From CAIUMH01 sp037142475 (GTDB taxonomy: Bacteria; Actinomycetota; Acidimicrobiia; Acidimicrobiales; RAAP-2), in contig JBAXAR010000001.1 of the NCBI GenBank assembly GCA_037142475.1, positions 1 to 64,000 on the forward strand: DNA of 64,000 nt. Direction: 5' to 3'. Position numbers and translations under genes: made by a program. The first letter of the stretch is position 1. Every line of letters starts with the position of its first letter. Positions 14,702-24,438 of the stretch are shown here, piece after piece. The notes beneath the pieces are model-generated. The model was given only the letters and a program-made list of their open reading frames with translations. It had not been told where the DNA came from and did no database searches.

Positions 14702-15348
14702 TCCCTCGCCTCCAGGATGCGAATGGCCTGATCAAGGTCCTCCGGCGTGGTGAGTTTGATGTTCGTCAGATCACCAGGAACCACCACCACCACGCTGCCG
14801 ATCATCTCGAGAAGTGCTGCGTCATCGGTGGCGTCACGTTCTGTGGCATGGGCTCTCCTGAGGGCCGATGCCCGGAAGGCTTGCGGCGTCTGGACCGCCA
14901 CCAGGCTGTCTCGCTCGGGCGTGGCGACCACCGGGCGACGCCCGCCGACACCACTCACCTGCTTGATGGTGTCGGTGACCGCAAGGCCGACGATTGCTCC
15001 GTCGGTCCCCTCGCGAGTGATCTCGTCGACCACAGCGTGGAAGAGGTCATCGAGGGCCAGAGGACGAGCAGCGTCATGGACCACAACCACCTCGACACTT
15101 TGGTCGAGGCACGCCAGCCCCGCCCGGACAGAATCAGAACGGCTCTCTCCGCCGGTCACGACCTGATCAGCACCGTGAGCATCGAGTTCCATGCCCTCGG
15201 GAGTGACGAGAACCACATGATCCGCCACGGCGCGACATGCCGCAATGGAACGGGCCGCGACACTGAGACCACGAAGCTCCGCGAACTGCTTCAGCCCGCC
15301 GAACCGGCGTCCCGACCCACCGGCCACCACGATGGCGGCGCAGCGCAT
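14698..15348 (-). CDS. ispD: 2-C-methyl-D-erythritol 4-phosphate cytidylyltransferase
   Basis: A 216-residue IspD: IVVAGGSGRRFGGLKQFAEL is the CTP-binding loop (with the family lysine), GGESRSDSVRAGL and VHDAARPL the catalytic motifs, and VQTPQAFR the C-terminal signature. It makes CDP-methylerythritol. ATG 15348 follows the carD stop by one base, so expression is coupled to carD and ispF. Confidence 0.97.
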   Translation of the reverse strand: MRCAAIVVAGGSGRRFGGLKQFAELRGLSVAARSIAACRAVADHVVLVTPEGMELDAHGADQVVTGGESRSDSVRAGLACLDQSVEVVVVHDAARPLALDDLFHAVVDEITREGTDGAIVGLAVTDTIKQVSGVGGRRPVVATPERDSLVAVQTPQAFRASALRRAHATERDATDDAALLEMIGSVVVVVPGDLTNIKLTTPEDLDQAIRILEARE

Positions 15349-15349
15349 C

Positions 15350-15826
15350 CTAGGGAAGGGCGTCGGAGAGGCGCTGCTCGGCAGTCTCTTCGTCCACGTT
15401 GAGTGCGAAGGTCAATTCGGAGACGAGGATCTGGCGGGCTCGCTGGAGCATCCGCTTCTCTCCGGCCGAGAGACCCTTGTCCTTGTCGCGAATCGAGAGG
15501 TTCCTGACCACTTCAGCCACTTGGTAGATGTCGCCGCTGCGCAGCTTCTCCGAGTGGTTCTTATAGCGACGGGACCAGTTCGTCGGCATCCGCGCTTCCT
15601 TCTTGCGCAGGACGGCAAAGACTTCTTCGACCTCTTCGTCGTTGATGACCTCCCGAAGGCCCACGCCCTCGGTGTTATCAGCGGGCACCATCAAGGTGAG
15701 ATCTCCGTAAGCAAGACGGAGTACGAGGTACTCCTTCTTCTCGCCGAACGCGACTCGCTTCTCGCGGCGCTCAACGATGGCGGCACCATGGTGGGGGTAG
15801 ACGACCTTGTCTCCTACTTTGAACAC
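15350..15826 (-). CDS. carD: CarD-family RNA polymerase-binding regulator
   Basis: A 158-residue CarD: the RNA polymerase interaction domain (FKVGDKVVYPHHGAAIVERR), then the helical DNA-binding domain with W at the fork (PTNWSRRYKNHSEKLRSGD), ending SELTFALNVDEETAEQRL. It stabilises open complexes, notably at rRNA promoters. GTG 15826 gives the N-terminus of known CarD proteins and has GAGAGG seven bases before it; an in-frame start at 15856 would add ten residues. First gene of the isoprenoid operon. Confidence 0.95.
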   Translation of the reverse strand: MFKVGDKVVYPHHGAAIVERREKRVAFGEKKEYLVLRLAYGDLTLMVPADNTEGVGLREVINDEEVEEVFAVLRKKEARMPTNWSRRYKNHSEKLRSGDIYQVAEVVRNLSIRDKDKGLSAGEKRMLQRARQILVSELTFALNVDEETAEQRLSDALP

Positions 15827-15976
15827 GTTGCTGCCTCTCGAAGGGTTGCTCAACACCGCTCGCGCTGGCGTCTTGATGGAGATGGGGCTCCGTCACCGGA
15901 GGGATCACTAGACCCGATTCCGGCTCGAATCGGAAATGTAATTCTACCAGCCGCCGGAGCCCTCGGCGCCGCGGCG

Positions 15977-17041
15977 TCAGTCGAAGCGTTCAAACACCGA
16001 GGCTTCGACGAGGCGACTCAAGCCAACCCTGATTTCTCGAGCTCGAGCCTCACCCACTCCCTCGATGGCCTCGAGGTCCTTCAGCGATGCACCGAGGAGG
16101 TTCGAGAGTGTCCCGAATCGCTCGACGAGACGCACCACCACCGTGGCCGGAATTCGAGGAATCCGAGCCAGCATCCGATAGCCCCGGGGGCTGACGTGGA
16201 GATCGTCTCCTTCAAGGCCGAGGGCAGCTGCGATGGCCGTCGGGTCTTGGATTCGGTCGGTCCCGAGAAGGGAGAGTCGCTCAAGTGCCCCCATCGCTCC
16301 GCCGAAGGATCCATCGCCAGTCACGTAATCGGCGCACACAAGCTCCGCGGCCCGTGAGACACCATCAAGCAGCTCGTTGAGCTGCAGGGTGATCAGCCTT
16401 CCTTCGGTTCCGAGCTCGATGAGGGCTTCGGAGACCTCCTGGGCCAGCCGACGAAGGATCTCGGCAGGCTGAAGGACTGCGACGACGTCGCTGACGCTCA
16501 CCGCATCCTCGACCTCAACGGCCACGAGGAGCGAGATTGCCGCTTCAAAGCGAGAGCGGAAGCGCTGCAGCGCAGCGATCGCCTGATTGGCCCGATCGAT
16601 CAGGCGGCTCGTCGGAAGAAGTGTGCGCTTCTCGGGGCCGGCAAAGACAGTGATCGTCGACATGGCATGCGACACCGTGATCACGGGGGCGTCGAGGCTT
16701 CGAGCCATCCGTTCTGCCGTTCGGTGACGGGTTCCGGTTTCCGTGGTGGGAACTGTCGCCTTTGGCGTCAGGTGCACGTTGGCTCGAGCGATGCGTGATC
16801 CGTCGCGAGCAAGGATGATCGCTCCATCCATCTTGGCGAGCTCGCTCAGGCGCTGTGGGGAGAACTCCGAGTCAAGGAGGAAACCACCCGTGCAGAGCGC
16901 AAGGACAGAGGGATCATCACCAACGATGATGAGCGCCCCTCGATTGGCCTGCAGGATGCGATCGAGGCCCTCACGCAGGGATTGGCCTGGGGCCACCAGC
17001 GCAAGCGCCTGATTCAGTTGCTCGCTCGCTCCGTCGGCCAC
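15977..17041 (-). CDS. disA: DNA integrity scanning protein DisA, diadenylate cyclase
   Basis: A 354-residue DisA: DAC domain at 1-145 with DGA at 72-74 and RHRT at 105-108 (both needed to join two ATP into c-di-AMP), a helical linker, and a C-terminal helix-hairpin-helix DNA-binding region (ERFGTLSNLLGASLKDLEAI, GVGEARAREIR). GTG 17041 lies inside the 3' end of radA, a 28-base overlap. radA-disA is the common actinobacterial pair. A KimA-like potassium transporter, a plausible c-di-AMP target, lies at 53150-55534. Confidence 0.96.
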   Translation of the reverse strand: MADGASEQLNQALALVAPGQSLREGLDRILQANRGALIIVGDDPSVLALCTGGFLLDSEFSPQRLSELAKMDGAIILARDGSRIARANVHLTPKATVPTTETGTRHRTAERMARSLDAPVITVSHAMSTITVFAGPEKRTLLPTSRLIDRANQAIAALQRFRSRFEAAISLLVAVEVEDAVSVSDVVAVLQPAEILRRLAQEVSEALIELGTEGRLITLQLNELLDGVSRAAELVCADYVTGDGSFGGAMGALERLSLLGTDRIQDPTAIAAALGLEGDDLHVSPRGYRMLARIPRIPATVVVRLVERFGTLSNLLGASLKDLEAIEGVGEARAREIRVGLSRLVEASVFERFD

Positions 17042-18399
17042 TGCCGCATCGTATCCACCGCGGCCGACCCCCCGAGGCGCGGCAGCACGGCGAGCAGTTC
17101 GCGCACGGTGGCGACCTCGATCGCTTCAACACCATCAGGGATCTCAGTCCCCGGAGGGACGATCGCAAGATCAAGTCCTACCCGTGATGCCTCCATGAGA
17201 CGTCGTCCGGCGCCGCTCACACTCCGGGTGGCCCCCGTGAGACCAACCTCCCCCAAGCAGACGACACGAGGGTTGAGGGCAACTGACGTGAACGCTGAGA
17301 CGGCCGCCGCGACCACGGCGAGGTCAACCGCCGGTTCAGTGGCTCTCACGGCACCCGAGCAGGCCACAAACAGGTCAGCGCCGGCGAGGCCAAGGCCAGC
17401 GTGTGCATCAAGGACGGCAGCAAGTTGACGAAGGCGCGTGGCGCTCACACCCTGGGCAACACGAGCCGGCGTCCCAACGGCAGGAGTCACGAGCGCTTGG
17501 ATCTCCACCACGAGTGGTCGTGTCCCCTCGGCGAGGACGGTAGCCGCCGAACCAGGAAGAGCAGGACCGCGTTCGGCCACGAGGGTGGCGGATGGATCCT
17601 CGACCGATCGCAGGCCATCGTGGTCGAGGGCCAGAAGGCCGACCTCGCCAGCGGGGCCGAAGCGATGCTTGGTGGTCGTCACGACACGGCGTTCGTGGTG
17701 GCGGTCCCCCTCGATATGAACGACCGTGTCGACAAGGTGCTCGAGGGCCCTCGGACCGGCAAGGTCACCCTCCTTGGTGACGTGGCCAACCAACAGCAGG
17801 GCTTGGCCCCGGTCACGCGCCAAACGGGCGAGCTGTTCGGCCGCCGCCCGAACCTGAGTAACCCCGCCACTCGGGCTCTTGAGATGAGGGTCCGCCATCG
17901 TCGAGATTGAGTCGATGACCACCACACGCGCATCGGTGGTCCGCAGGGCCTCGACCGCATCAGGCATTGAGGATGTGGCAAGCAGCGTGACGCCCTCGCC
18001 TCCTCCACCAAGGCGTCCAGCGCGAGCGGCGACCTGTCCCGCCGACTCTTCGGCAGCGACGATGAGCGAGGTGATCCCTCGCCGGGCAGCATGGACCGCC
18101 ACTTGAAGGCACAAGGTGGACTTCCCGATACCCGGTGCGCCGGGCACCAGGGTCACCGACCCTGGGACCACGCCACCGCCGAGAACCCGGTCAACCTCGT
18201 CGATTCCGGTTGAGATCGGCACCTGCTCACCGAGCGACACCGCAGTCATCGCAACCGGGACCAGGAGCGGAGCCCCTTCAGCTGTCGACGAGATCTCCTC
18301 AAGGGAGTTCCAGGCCTCGCACGTCGGGCAGCGTCCGGCCCAGCGCAGGGCTGAGGCGCCACAAAGAGTGCAGCGGAAGGGATCTGGTCGGGCGCTCAC
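17014..18399 (-). CDS. radA: DNA repair protein RadA (Sms)
   Basis: A 461-residue RadA: an N-terminal zinc finger (C10, C13, C24, C27), Walker A GAPGIGKST at 87-95, Walker B VVVIDSIS, and a C-terminal Lon-protease-like domain. RadA helps recombination by branch migration. The family motif KNRFG appears as KHRFG at 244-248, an asparagine-to-histidine change in a motif that is nearly invariant. GTG 18399 places the zinc finger at the usual distance from the N-terminus. Confidence 0.93.
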   Translation of the reverse strand: MSARPDPFRCTLCGASALRWAGRCPTCEAWNSLEEISSTAEGAPLLVPVAMTAVSLGEQVPISTGIDEVDRVLGGGVVPGSVTLVPGAPGIGKSTLCLQVAVHAARRGITSLIVAAEESAGQVAARAGRLGGGGEGVTLLATSSMPDAVEALRTTDARVVVIDSISTMADPHLKSPSGGVTQVRAAAEQLARLARDRGQALLLVGHVTKEGDLAGPRALEHLVDTVVHIEGDRHHERRVVTTTKHRFGPAGEVGLLALDHDGLRSVEDPSATLVAERGPALPGSAATVLAEGTRPLVVEIQALVTPAVGTPARVAQGVSATRLRQLAAVLDAHAGLGLAGADLFVACSGAVRATEPAVDLAVVAAAVSAFTSVALNPRVVCLGEVGLTGATRSVSGAGRRLMEASRVGLDLAIVPPGTEIPDGVEAIEVATVRELLAVLPRLGGSAAVDTMRQWPTERASN

Positions 18400-18474
18400 G
18401 ATCCCCAGCCTAGGGACCCGATGCGACGTCTCGCGTCTGGGAAGAATCGTTGCTCGGCCGGCATCGCTCAGAAC

Positions 18475-18506
18475 GACCACAGCCGCCCCGAGGGGCGGCT
18501 GTGGTC
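18475..18506 (-). terminator. GC-rich hairpin downstream of clpC
   Basis: Arms 18475-18489 and 18492-18506 (GACCACAGCCGCCCC and its complement) form a perfect 15-bp stem around a two-base GA centre. It lies about 40 bases after the clpC stop on the minus strand, between clpC and radA. Confidence 0.78.
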
Positions 18507-18546
18507 ATAGCGTCGTGATCGGGCGCTGGTGAAACGCCCCTCGTGA

Positions 18547-21048
18547 TCAGTCGGTGCTCGGCGCGCTCTCCGCCATCTCGATGGACGGAGGCTCGAAGCC
18601 CTCAATGGCCGTGAAGCGAAGCTCGGGTCCATCCTCGCCCTCTGCGACGTCGACCACGATGGTCTCGCCGACCCGGAACTCCTTCCAGAGCAACTTCTCA
18701 CTGAGCGGATCCTCGACCATGTTCTGGATAGCCCGACGCAAAGGCCGCGCTCCCAACTGCGGGTCGTAGCCACGCTCGGCGATCAGCCTGCGTGCTTCAG
18801 GAGTCAACTCAAGACCGATCCCCTGAAGACTCAGCTGCTCTGCGGTGCGAGCCAGCATGAAGTCGGCGATCTGGACGACCTCCTCCTGCGTGAGCTCGTG
18901 GAAGACGATCGTGTCGTCGATCCGGTTGAGGAACTCAGGGCGGAAGTGAGCCTTGAGCGCCTCGTTCACCTTCACCTTCATGCGCTCGTAGCTCACCGAT
19001 TCGGACGTCTTCGAGAAGCCAAGGTTGGCCTTCCGAAGGTCAGCGGTCCCGAGGTTCGAGGTCATGATCAGCACCGTGTTCTTGAAGTCGACCGTCCGAC
19101 CCTGACTGTCGGTGAGTCGTCCGTCTTCGAGAATCTGGAGCAGTGTGTTGAACACGTCGGGGTGGGCCTTCTCCACCTCGTCAAAGAGCACAACGCTGAA
19201 TGGCTTCCGGCGCACGGCCTCGGTCAGCTGACCACCCTCTTCGTAGCCGACGTAGCCAGGAGGCGACCCGACGAGTCGACTCACTGTGTGCTTCTCCATG
19301 TACTCACTCATGTCGAGTTGGATCAGCGCGTCCTGATCATCGAAGAGGAACTCAGCCAGTGTCTTGGCAAGCTCGGTCTTCCCGACACCGGTCGGCCCCA
19401 AGAAGATGAATGAGCCTGCAGGGCGCTTCGGGTCCTTGAGACCGGCACGCGTCCGTCGAATCGCCTTGGAGAGAGCGATGACTGCTTCTTCTTGTCCGAC
19501 GATCCGCTTGTGCAGTTCGTCCTCCATGCGCAGGAGCTTCGCCGTTTCCTCCTCAGTGAGGCGGTAGACCGGGATGCCGGTCCACGTCGCGAGGACCTCG
19601 GCGATGACTTCTTCATCGACCACGTCGAACAGGTCGATACCCTCTGCCCGCCACTCGGCCGCCTGGCTCTCCTTGAGCTCGAGACGCTCACGCTCTTGCT
19701 CAGCGAGCTTCTTGGCCTGCTCGAACGCGCCCTTCTCGATAGCCGTCTCTTTGTCCTTACGAAGACGGTTGATCTCCTCGTCGAGCGCCTTATGCGTGCT
19801 CGGGATGTTCATCCGTCGGATCCGTAGACGGCTCCCGGCCTCGTCGATGAGGTCAATGGCCTTGTCGGGAAGGAACCGATCGGCGACGTAGCGATCAGCA
19901 AGATTCGCCGCAGCCACCAACGCCTGATCCGTGATGGTCACGGAGTGGTGCGCCTCGTAGCGATCACGCAAACCCTTGAGGATGTCAATCGTCAGAGCAA
20001 CCGAGGGTTGCTCGACCTTGACCGGCTGGAACCGGCGCTCCAGGGCGGCATCCTTCTCAACGTGCTTGCGGTACTCGTCAATCGTGGTCGCGCCTACTGT
20101 CTGGAGCTCGCCTCGAGCCAGCATCGGCTTGAGGATGCTGGCAGCATCGATGGCACCCTCCGCAGCTCCCGCACCCACGAGGGTGTGAATCTCATCGATG
20201 AACAAGATGATGTCGCCGCGAGTCCGGATCTCCTTGAGCACCTTCTTGAGGCGCTCCTCGAAGTCCCCTCGGTAGCGAGATCCCGCCACCAGCGCACCAA
20301 GGTCAAGGGTGTAGACCTGCTTGTCGGTCATCGTGTCGGGGACCTTGCCCTCCACGATCTTCTGTGCGAGTCCCTCGACAATTGCGGTCTTCCCGACACC
20401 TGGCTCTCCGATAAGGACCGGGTTGTTCTTGGTGCGTCGGGAGAGGACCTGCATGACCCTCTCGATTTCCTTCTCACGGCCGACGAGTGGATCGAGCTTG
20501 CCGTCTCGGGCGAGTTGCGTGAGGTTCCGGCCGAACTGATCGAGCACTGCTGACCCGGATCCCGACTCAGTCGTCGATGCCCCGGGTGCCGCACCGGCGG
20601 CTTCCTTGCCCTGGTAGCCGGACATCATCTGGATGACCTGCTGGCGGACCTTGCCCAGATCGGCTCCAAGCGAGACCAGCACCTGGGCGGCCACGCCTTC
20701 GCCTTCACGGACGAGTCCGAGCAGCATGTGCTCAGTCCCGATGTACGAGTGACCCAACTGAAGGGCCTCACGGAGGGAGAGCTCAAGGACCTTCTTGGCT
20801 CGCGGCGTGAAGGGGGGCGACCCAGAGGGCGGCGTCCCGGTCATGCCGATGGTCTCTTCGACCTTCTCGCGGACAGCCTCAAGGGTGATGTTCAGCGACT
20901 CCAGCGACTTCGCGGCGACGCCTTCTCCCTCGTGGATGAGACCAAGCAGAATGTGCTCGGTCCCAATGAAGCTGTGGTTCAAAAGCCTGGCCTCTTCCTG
21001 CGCCAGGACAAGGACCCTTCGGGCTCGGTCTGTAAAACGTTCAAACAA
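18547..21048 (-). CDS. clpC: ClpC AAA+ unfoldase of the Clp protease
   Basis: An 833-residue class I Hsp100: two N-terminal repeats (FERFTDRARRVLVLAQEEAR, IGTEHILLGL, then GTEHMLLGLV), AAA1 with GEPGVGKTA, a UVR-containing middle domain (EEINRLRKDKETAIEKGAFE), AAA2 with GPTGVGKTE and a C-terminal D2 small domain. It feeds unfolded proteins to ClpP. Start is TTG 21048: GGAGG lies seven bases before it and it yields the canonical M-FERFTDRAR end, whereas TTG 21066 would add six residues with no ribosome site. Confidence 0.96.
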   Translation of the reverse strand: MFERFTDRARRVLVLAQEEARLLNHSFIGTEHILLGLIHEGEGVAAKSLESLNITLEAVREKVEETIGMTGTPPSGSPPFTPRAKKVLELSLREALQLGHSYIGTEHMLLGLVREGEGVAAQVLVSLGADLGKVRQQVIQMMSGYQGKEAAGAAPGASTTESGSGSAVLDQFGRNLTQLARDGKLDPLVGREKEIERVMQVLSRRTKNNPVLIGEPGVGKTAIVEGLAQKIVEGKVPDTMTDKQVYTLDLGALVAGSRYRGDFEERLKKVLKEIRTRGDIILFIDEIHTLVGAGAAEGAIDAASILKPMLARGELQTVGATTIDEYRKHVEKDAALERRFQPVKVEQPSVALTIDILKGLRDRYEAHHSVTITDQALVAAANLADRYVADRFLPDKAIDLIDEAGSRLRIRRMNIPSTHKALDEEINRLRKDKETAIEKGAFEQAKKLAEQERERLELKESQAAEWRAEGIDLFDVVDEEVIAEVLATWTGIPVYRLTEEETAKLLRMEDELHKRIVGQEEAVIALSKAIRRTRAGLKDPKRPAGSFIFLGPTGVGKTELAKTLAEFLFDDQDALIQLDMSEYMEKHTVSRLVGSPPGYVGYEEGGQLTEAVRRKPFSVVLFDEVEKAHPDVFNTLLQILEDGRLTDSQGRTVDFKNTVLIMTSNLGTADLRKANLGFSKTSESVSYERMKVKVNEALKAHFRPEFLNRIDDTIVFHELTQEEVVQIADFMLARTAEQLSLQGIGLELTPEARRLIAERGYDPQLGARPLRRAIQNMVEDPLSEKLLWKEFRVGETIVVDVAEGEDGPELRFTAIEGFEPPSIEMAESAPSTD

Positions 21049-21134
21049 CTGCCCGCCTCCAATCAATGGGCTCGTGTGTCAAGTGTACCGGCAGGGTGCG
21101 TCCAACACGTCGGCAGGGCGAAAGGATTGACGAA

Positions 21135-22148
21135 GTGATCTCATCAGGCCCGGGGACCCCTATCGTGGTCATCGTGGATCCCCTCGCCAGTCTTTCGATT
21201 CCCCTGCTCGGGGAGGACATGAAACGCTTCGAGCCTTTGCTCGCTGAGTCTGTGGTTATCGGTGATCCCTTCTTAGATCAGGTCACGACACATCTCATCC
21301 TCGCCGGTGGCAAACGACTGCGCCCCATGCTGGCCATTGCCTCCGCAACCGGCGGAACGCGCGAGGCATCGCAGGATGATCTGCTTGGCGGCGTGGCGCT
21401 TGAGCTGATGCACCTCGCCTCGCTCTATCACGATGACGTCATGGACGAGGCGGTCGTGCGCCGCAACGTCGAAAGCGTGAATGCCCGCTACGGCAACCTC
21501 ATCGCCATCGTGGCTGGTGACTACCTCATGGCAAGGTCGGCCGCCATCGCCGCTGACCTTGGCACGGCGGTTGCCGGGCTTCTGGCACGAACGCTGGCCC
21601 TCCTCACCCAGGGTCAGGTCTCCGAGGTTCGGACCTCGTTCAAGATCGATCGAAGCGTCGATGACTACTACGAGGCCATCGGGGGCAAGACCGCCGCTTT
21701 GATGGCCACCTCATGTCGCATCGGAGGCCTTACCGCTGGCCTTGGTACCTCTGAACTCGACGCATTGAGTGCCTATGGCTACGCCCTCGGCATCGTCTTC
21801 CAACTTCGTGACGACATCCTCGACGTCGTCGCCATCGATGGGCAATTGGGCAAACCAGCGGGCCAGGACCTCGCCGAGGGTATCTACACGCTCCCGGTCC
21901 TCGTCGCACTCAGCGATCGCAATGGTGCGCAGCTCGCCGAGATCCTCGGAGGACCGCTTGACGAGGATGCTCGAGAGATCGCTCGCCGACTCGTCGTCGC
22001 CTCACCGGGAATCGACGAGGCCCTCGCCGAGGCGAACCGCCACGTCTCGGCAGCCACCGAAGCGGCCGCAGAGCTCTCGAGTCCTGATCTTCAGAGGGGC
22101 TTCGCCGCCCTCGCCTCCGAGCTCATGCTCGGCCTGCCTGTCGGCTGA
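21135..22148 (+). CDS. Long-chain polyprenyl diphosphate synthase
   Basis: A 337-residue trans-prenyltransferase with both aspartate motifs, DDVMD (100-104) and DDILD (226-230), GGKRLRP near the N-terminus and GKTAAL. The residues before DDVMD (LMHLASLYH) fit a heptaprenyl to nonaprenyl synthase, likely for the menaquinone side chain. GTG 21135 with AAAGG nine bases upstream is preferred to ATG 21066, which would run into the clpC 5' region; later GTG codons at 21165 and 21174 are possible. Confidence 0.88.
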   Translation: MISSGPGTPIVVIVDPLASLSIPLLGEDMKRFEPLLAESVVIGDPFLDQVTTHLILAGGKRLRPMLAIASATGGTREASQDDLLGGVALELMHLASLYHDDVMDEAVVRRNVESVNARYGNLIAIVAGDYLMARSAAIAADLGTAVAGLLARTLALLTQGQVSEVRTSFKIDRSVDDYYEAIGGKTAALMATSCRIGGLTAGLGTSELDALSAYGYALGIVFQLRDDILDVVAIDGQLGKPAGQDLAEGIYTLPVLVALSDRNGAQLAEILGGPLDEDAREIARRLVVASPGIDEALAEANRHVSAATEAAAELSSPDLQRGFAALASELMLGLPVG

Positions 22149-22183
22149 TTCCCTCGCGCCGCTGAAGCGTCAGCGCATCGCTC

Positions 22184-23593
22184 TCAATCGAAAAGCGGTT
22201 TGAGCGTCGGGAAGGCAATGACCTCTCGGATGTTCGCCGAATCGGTCACCAGCATCGCCAGTCGGTCAATCCCGAGGCCAACCCCAGCGGTCGGCGGCAG
22301 GCCGTGCTCGAGTGCCCGGAGATACTCCTCATCAAGGTGCATCGCCTCGTCATCCCCGGCCGCATGAGCGGCGGCCTGCTCGACAAAGCGAGCTCGCTGA
22401 TCGTCAGGATCATTGAGCTCAGAGAAGCCGTTGATCAGCTCCCGGCCAGCGACGATGACCTCGAAACGCTCAGTGAGCTCTGGGTCCTCGCGGTGCCGAC
22501 GAGCCAGCGGAGAGACCTCTGCGGGGTGGTCAGTGACGAAGGTGGGCTGGACAATGGTGTGCTCAGTGGTCTTCTCGAAGAGCTCCGCGAGGAGCTTGCC
22601 TGGGCCCCATGAGGGGTCTGCCTCAGGGCCTCCGGCCGCCACCAGCAGTGCTGCCAACGTCTCTCGATCGGTGTGGACATCGACCGCTTGGCCCACCTGC
22701 TCCGAGGTGAGCTCGGCCATGGTGGCTCTCCGCCATGGCGCACCCATCTCGATGATCTGGCCCTGATACGGCAGGGTGGTCGACCCGGCAACATCGGCGA
22801 CGACTCCGCCGACCAGGTCTTCAACCAGCACCATCAGATCCTCGTAGTCCATGTAAGCCACGTAGGCCTCCACGGTGGTGAACTCCGGGTTGTGGCGAGG
22901 GGAGATTCCCTCGTTGCGGAACAACCGACCCAGCTCGAAGACGCGCTCGAACCCGCCAATGACCAGGCGCTTGAGGTAGAGCTCCGGCGCCACGCGAAGG
23001 TAGAAATCCGCCCCCAGGGCGTTGTGATGGGTCACGAAGGGCTTGGCCGTCGCTCCCCCAGGAATCGGGTTGAGGATTGGGGTTTCGACTTCGAGGAAAC
23101 CGTTGTCCCAGAGGCGCTCGCGCAGGCGGCGGACGATCGCTGAGCGAGCCACGAGACGGCCTCGGCTCTCGGCATTCGCCCAGAGGTCCACTTCGCGCTG
23201 GCGGTAGCGAGTCTCAATATCGGTGACCCCATGCCACTTGTCCCCGAAACCACGCCGAGCTTCCGCAAGCAGCTGCCAGGCGCCAACCTTCACACTCAGT
23301 TCGCCTCGCTTGGTCCGAACGACCTCACCAGTCGCGCCAATCCAGTCGCCGAGTGACAGCGCCGTAAGGCCATCGAAGTCCTCGGTGACCTTGGCCAGAG
23401 CAAAGAGCTGAATAGCACCCGACGAGTCGCGTAGCTCGGCGAAGGCCAGCCGGCCCTGAGGCCTCGAGAGCATGATCCGGCCAGCCACCGAGACGGTGAC
23501 GCCTGACTCCTCGCCGTCGGCGAGGTGCCCGAAACGCTCGCTGACCTCAGCGGCAAAGGTGTCGTGATCGAAGCGATAGGGGGTCTCGGCCAT
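22184..23593 (-). CDS. lysS: Lysyl-tRNA synthetase, class II
   Basis: A 469-residue class IIb synthetase: N-terminal OB fold (SVAGRIMLSRPQGRLAFAEL), motif 1 LEVETPILNPI, motif 2 FRNEGISPRHNPEFTTVE and motif 3 GLGIDRLAML. It charges tRNA-Lys. Its start shares one base with the coaX stop (TGATG). Final gene of the long leftward train, converging with the polyprenyl synthase gene 35 bases away; a small CGCTGA/TCAGCG hairpin (22160-22175) lies between. Confidence 0.96.
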   Translation of the reverse strand: MAETPYRFDHDTFAAEVSERFGHLADGEESGVTVSVAGRIMLSRPQGRLAFAELRDSSGAIQLFALAKVTEDFDGLTALSLGDWIGATGEVVRTKRGELSVKVGAWQLLAEARRGFGDKWHGVTDIETRYRQREVDLWANAESRGRLVARSAIVRRLRERLWDNGFLEVETPILNPIPGGATAKPFVTHHNALGADFYLRVAPELYLKRLVIGGFERVFELGRLFRNEGISPRHNPEFTTVEAYVAYMDYEDLMVLVEDLVGGVVADVAGSTTLPYQGQIIEMGAPWRRATMAELTSEQVGQAVDVHTDRETLAALLVAAGGPEADPSWGPGKLLAELFEKTTEHTIVQPTFVTDHPAEVSPLARRHREDPELTERFEVIVAGRELINGFSELNDPDDQRARFVEQAAAHAAGDDEAMHLDEEYLRALEHGLPPTAGVGLGIDRLAMLVTDSANIREVIAFPTLKPLFD

Positions 23594-24438
23594 CAGTCAG
23601 ACTCAACGTTTCTCTCGTAGACGATGCGCAATCCATGAAGCGTCAACCACGGTTCTACGTGATCAATTGCGGTGGAGAAGGGGGCGATCAGGGACGACAG
23701 TCCGCCAGTGGCCACCACGGTCGACTCGCCGAGAATCTCCATGAAGCGGGCACACATCCCGTCCACCTGGGAGGCATAGCCGTAGAGGACTCCTGACTGG
23801 ATCGACTCAACCGTCGAGCGGCCGATGACGCTCCGAGGCGCCACGAGTTCGACTGAGCGGAGGGCCGCAGCGTGGCCGTAGAGGGCTTCGAGGGAAATCG
23901 CAACGCCAGGAGCGATTGCTCCTCCGAGGTACTCACCCTTCTCGTTGATCGCCTCGAACGTCGTGGCGGTCCCCATGTCGACAATGATCGTCGGACCTCC
24001 GTAGAGGTCGTAGGCCGCCACCGCGTCGGCGACGCGGTCAGGGCCGACCTCCTTGGGGTTGTCGTAGAGGATCGCCATTCCCGAACGCACTCCCGGGCCG
24101 AGCACCACTGCAGGGATGTCCCCGAACCACCGGGCGGCCATCTGACGAAGCTGGGCGGTGACGCTGGGGGCCGACGAACTCACCGCGATTCCCGTCACCG
24201 TGGAGGCGATGTCGAGACCCTCAAGGTCGAGCAACTGAGTAAGAAGCACCGCGTGTTCGTCTTGGGTTCTCGACGGGACAGTCGACAGGCGCCAGTGGTG
24301 GGTAAGACCACGAGTCGGCTCGTCTCCGCCAGAGAGGCTGTAGCCAGCCCCTTCAACGGTGACCGGCTCATCGCCCTCGCCGAGGCGGAAGAGTCCGATC
24401 ACTGTCTCGGTGTTTCCGACATCGATGGCCAGCAGCAT
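23593..24438 (-). CDS. coaX: Type III pantothenate kinase
   Basis: A 281-residue CoaX of the ASKHA fold: phosphate loop DVGNTETVIGLF, DRVADAVAAYDLYG, and IIVDMGTATTFEAI. It phosphorylates pantothenate, the first step of CoA synthesis, and follows panC in the same operon. An insertion after residue 35 (SLSGGDEPTRGLTHHWRLST) is compatible with the family. It shares one base each with nadC and lysS. Confidence 0.94.
   Translation of the reverse strand: MLLAIDVGNTETVIGLFRLGEGDEPVTVEGAGYSLSGGDEPTRGLTHHWRLSTVPSRTQDEHAVLLTQLLDLEGLDIASTVTGIAVSSSAPSVTAQLRQMAARWFGDIPAVVLGPGVRSGMAILYDNPKEVGPDRVADAVAAYDLYGGPTIIVDMGTATTFEAINEKGEYLGGAIAPGVAISLEALYGHAAALRSVELVAPRSVIGRSTVESIQSGVLYGYASQVDGMCARFMEILGESTVVATGGLSSLIAPFSTAIDHVEPWLTLHGLRIVYERNVESD

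Noticed and set aside
15914..15933. Small hairpin CCGATTC/GAATCGG between carD and disA
   Set aside because: Only seven pairs with no T run; too weak to call a terminator.
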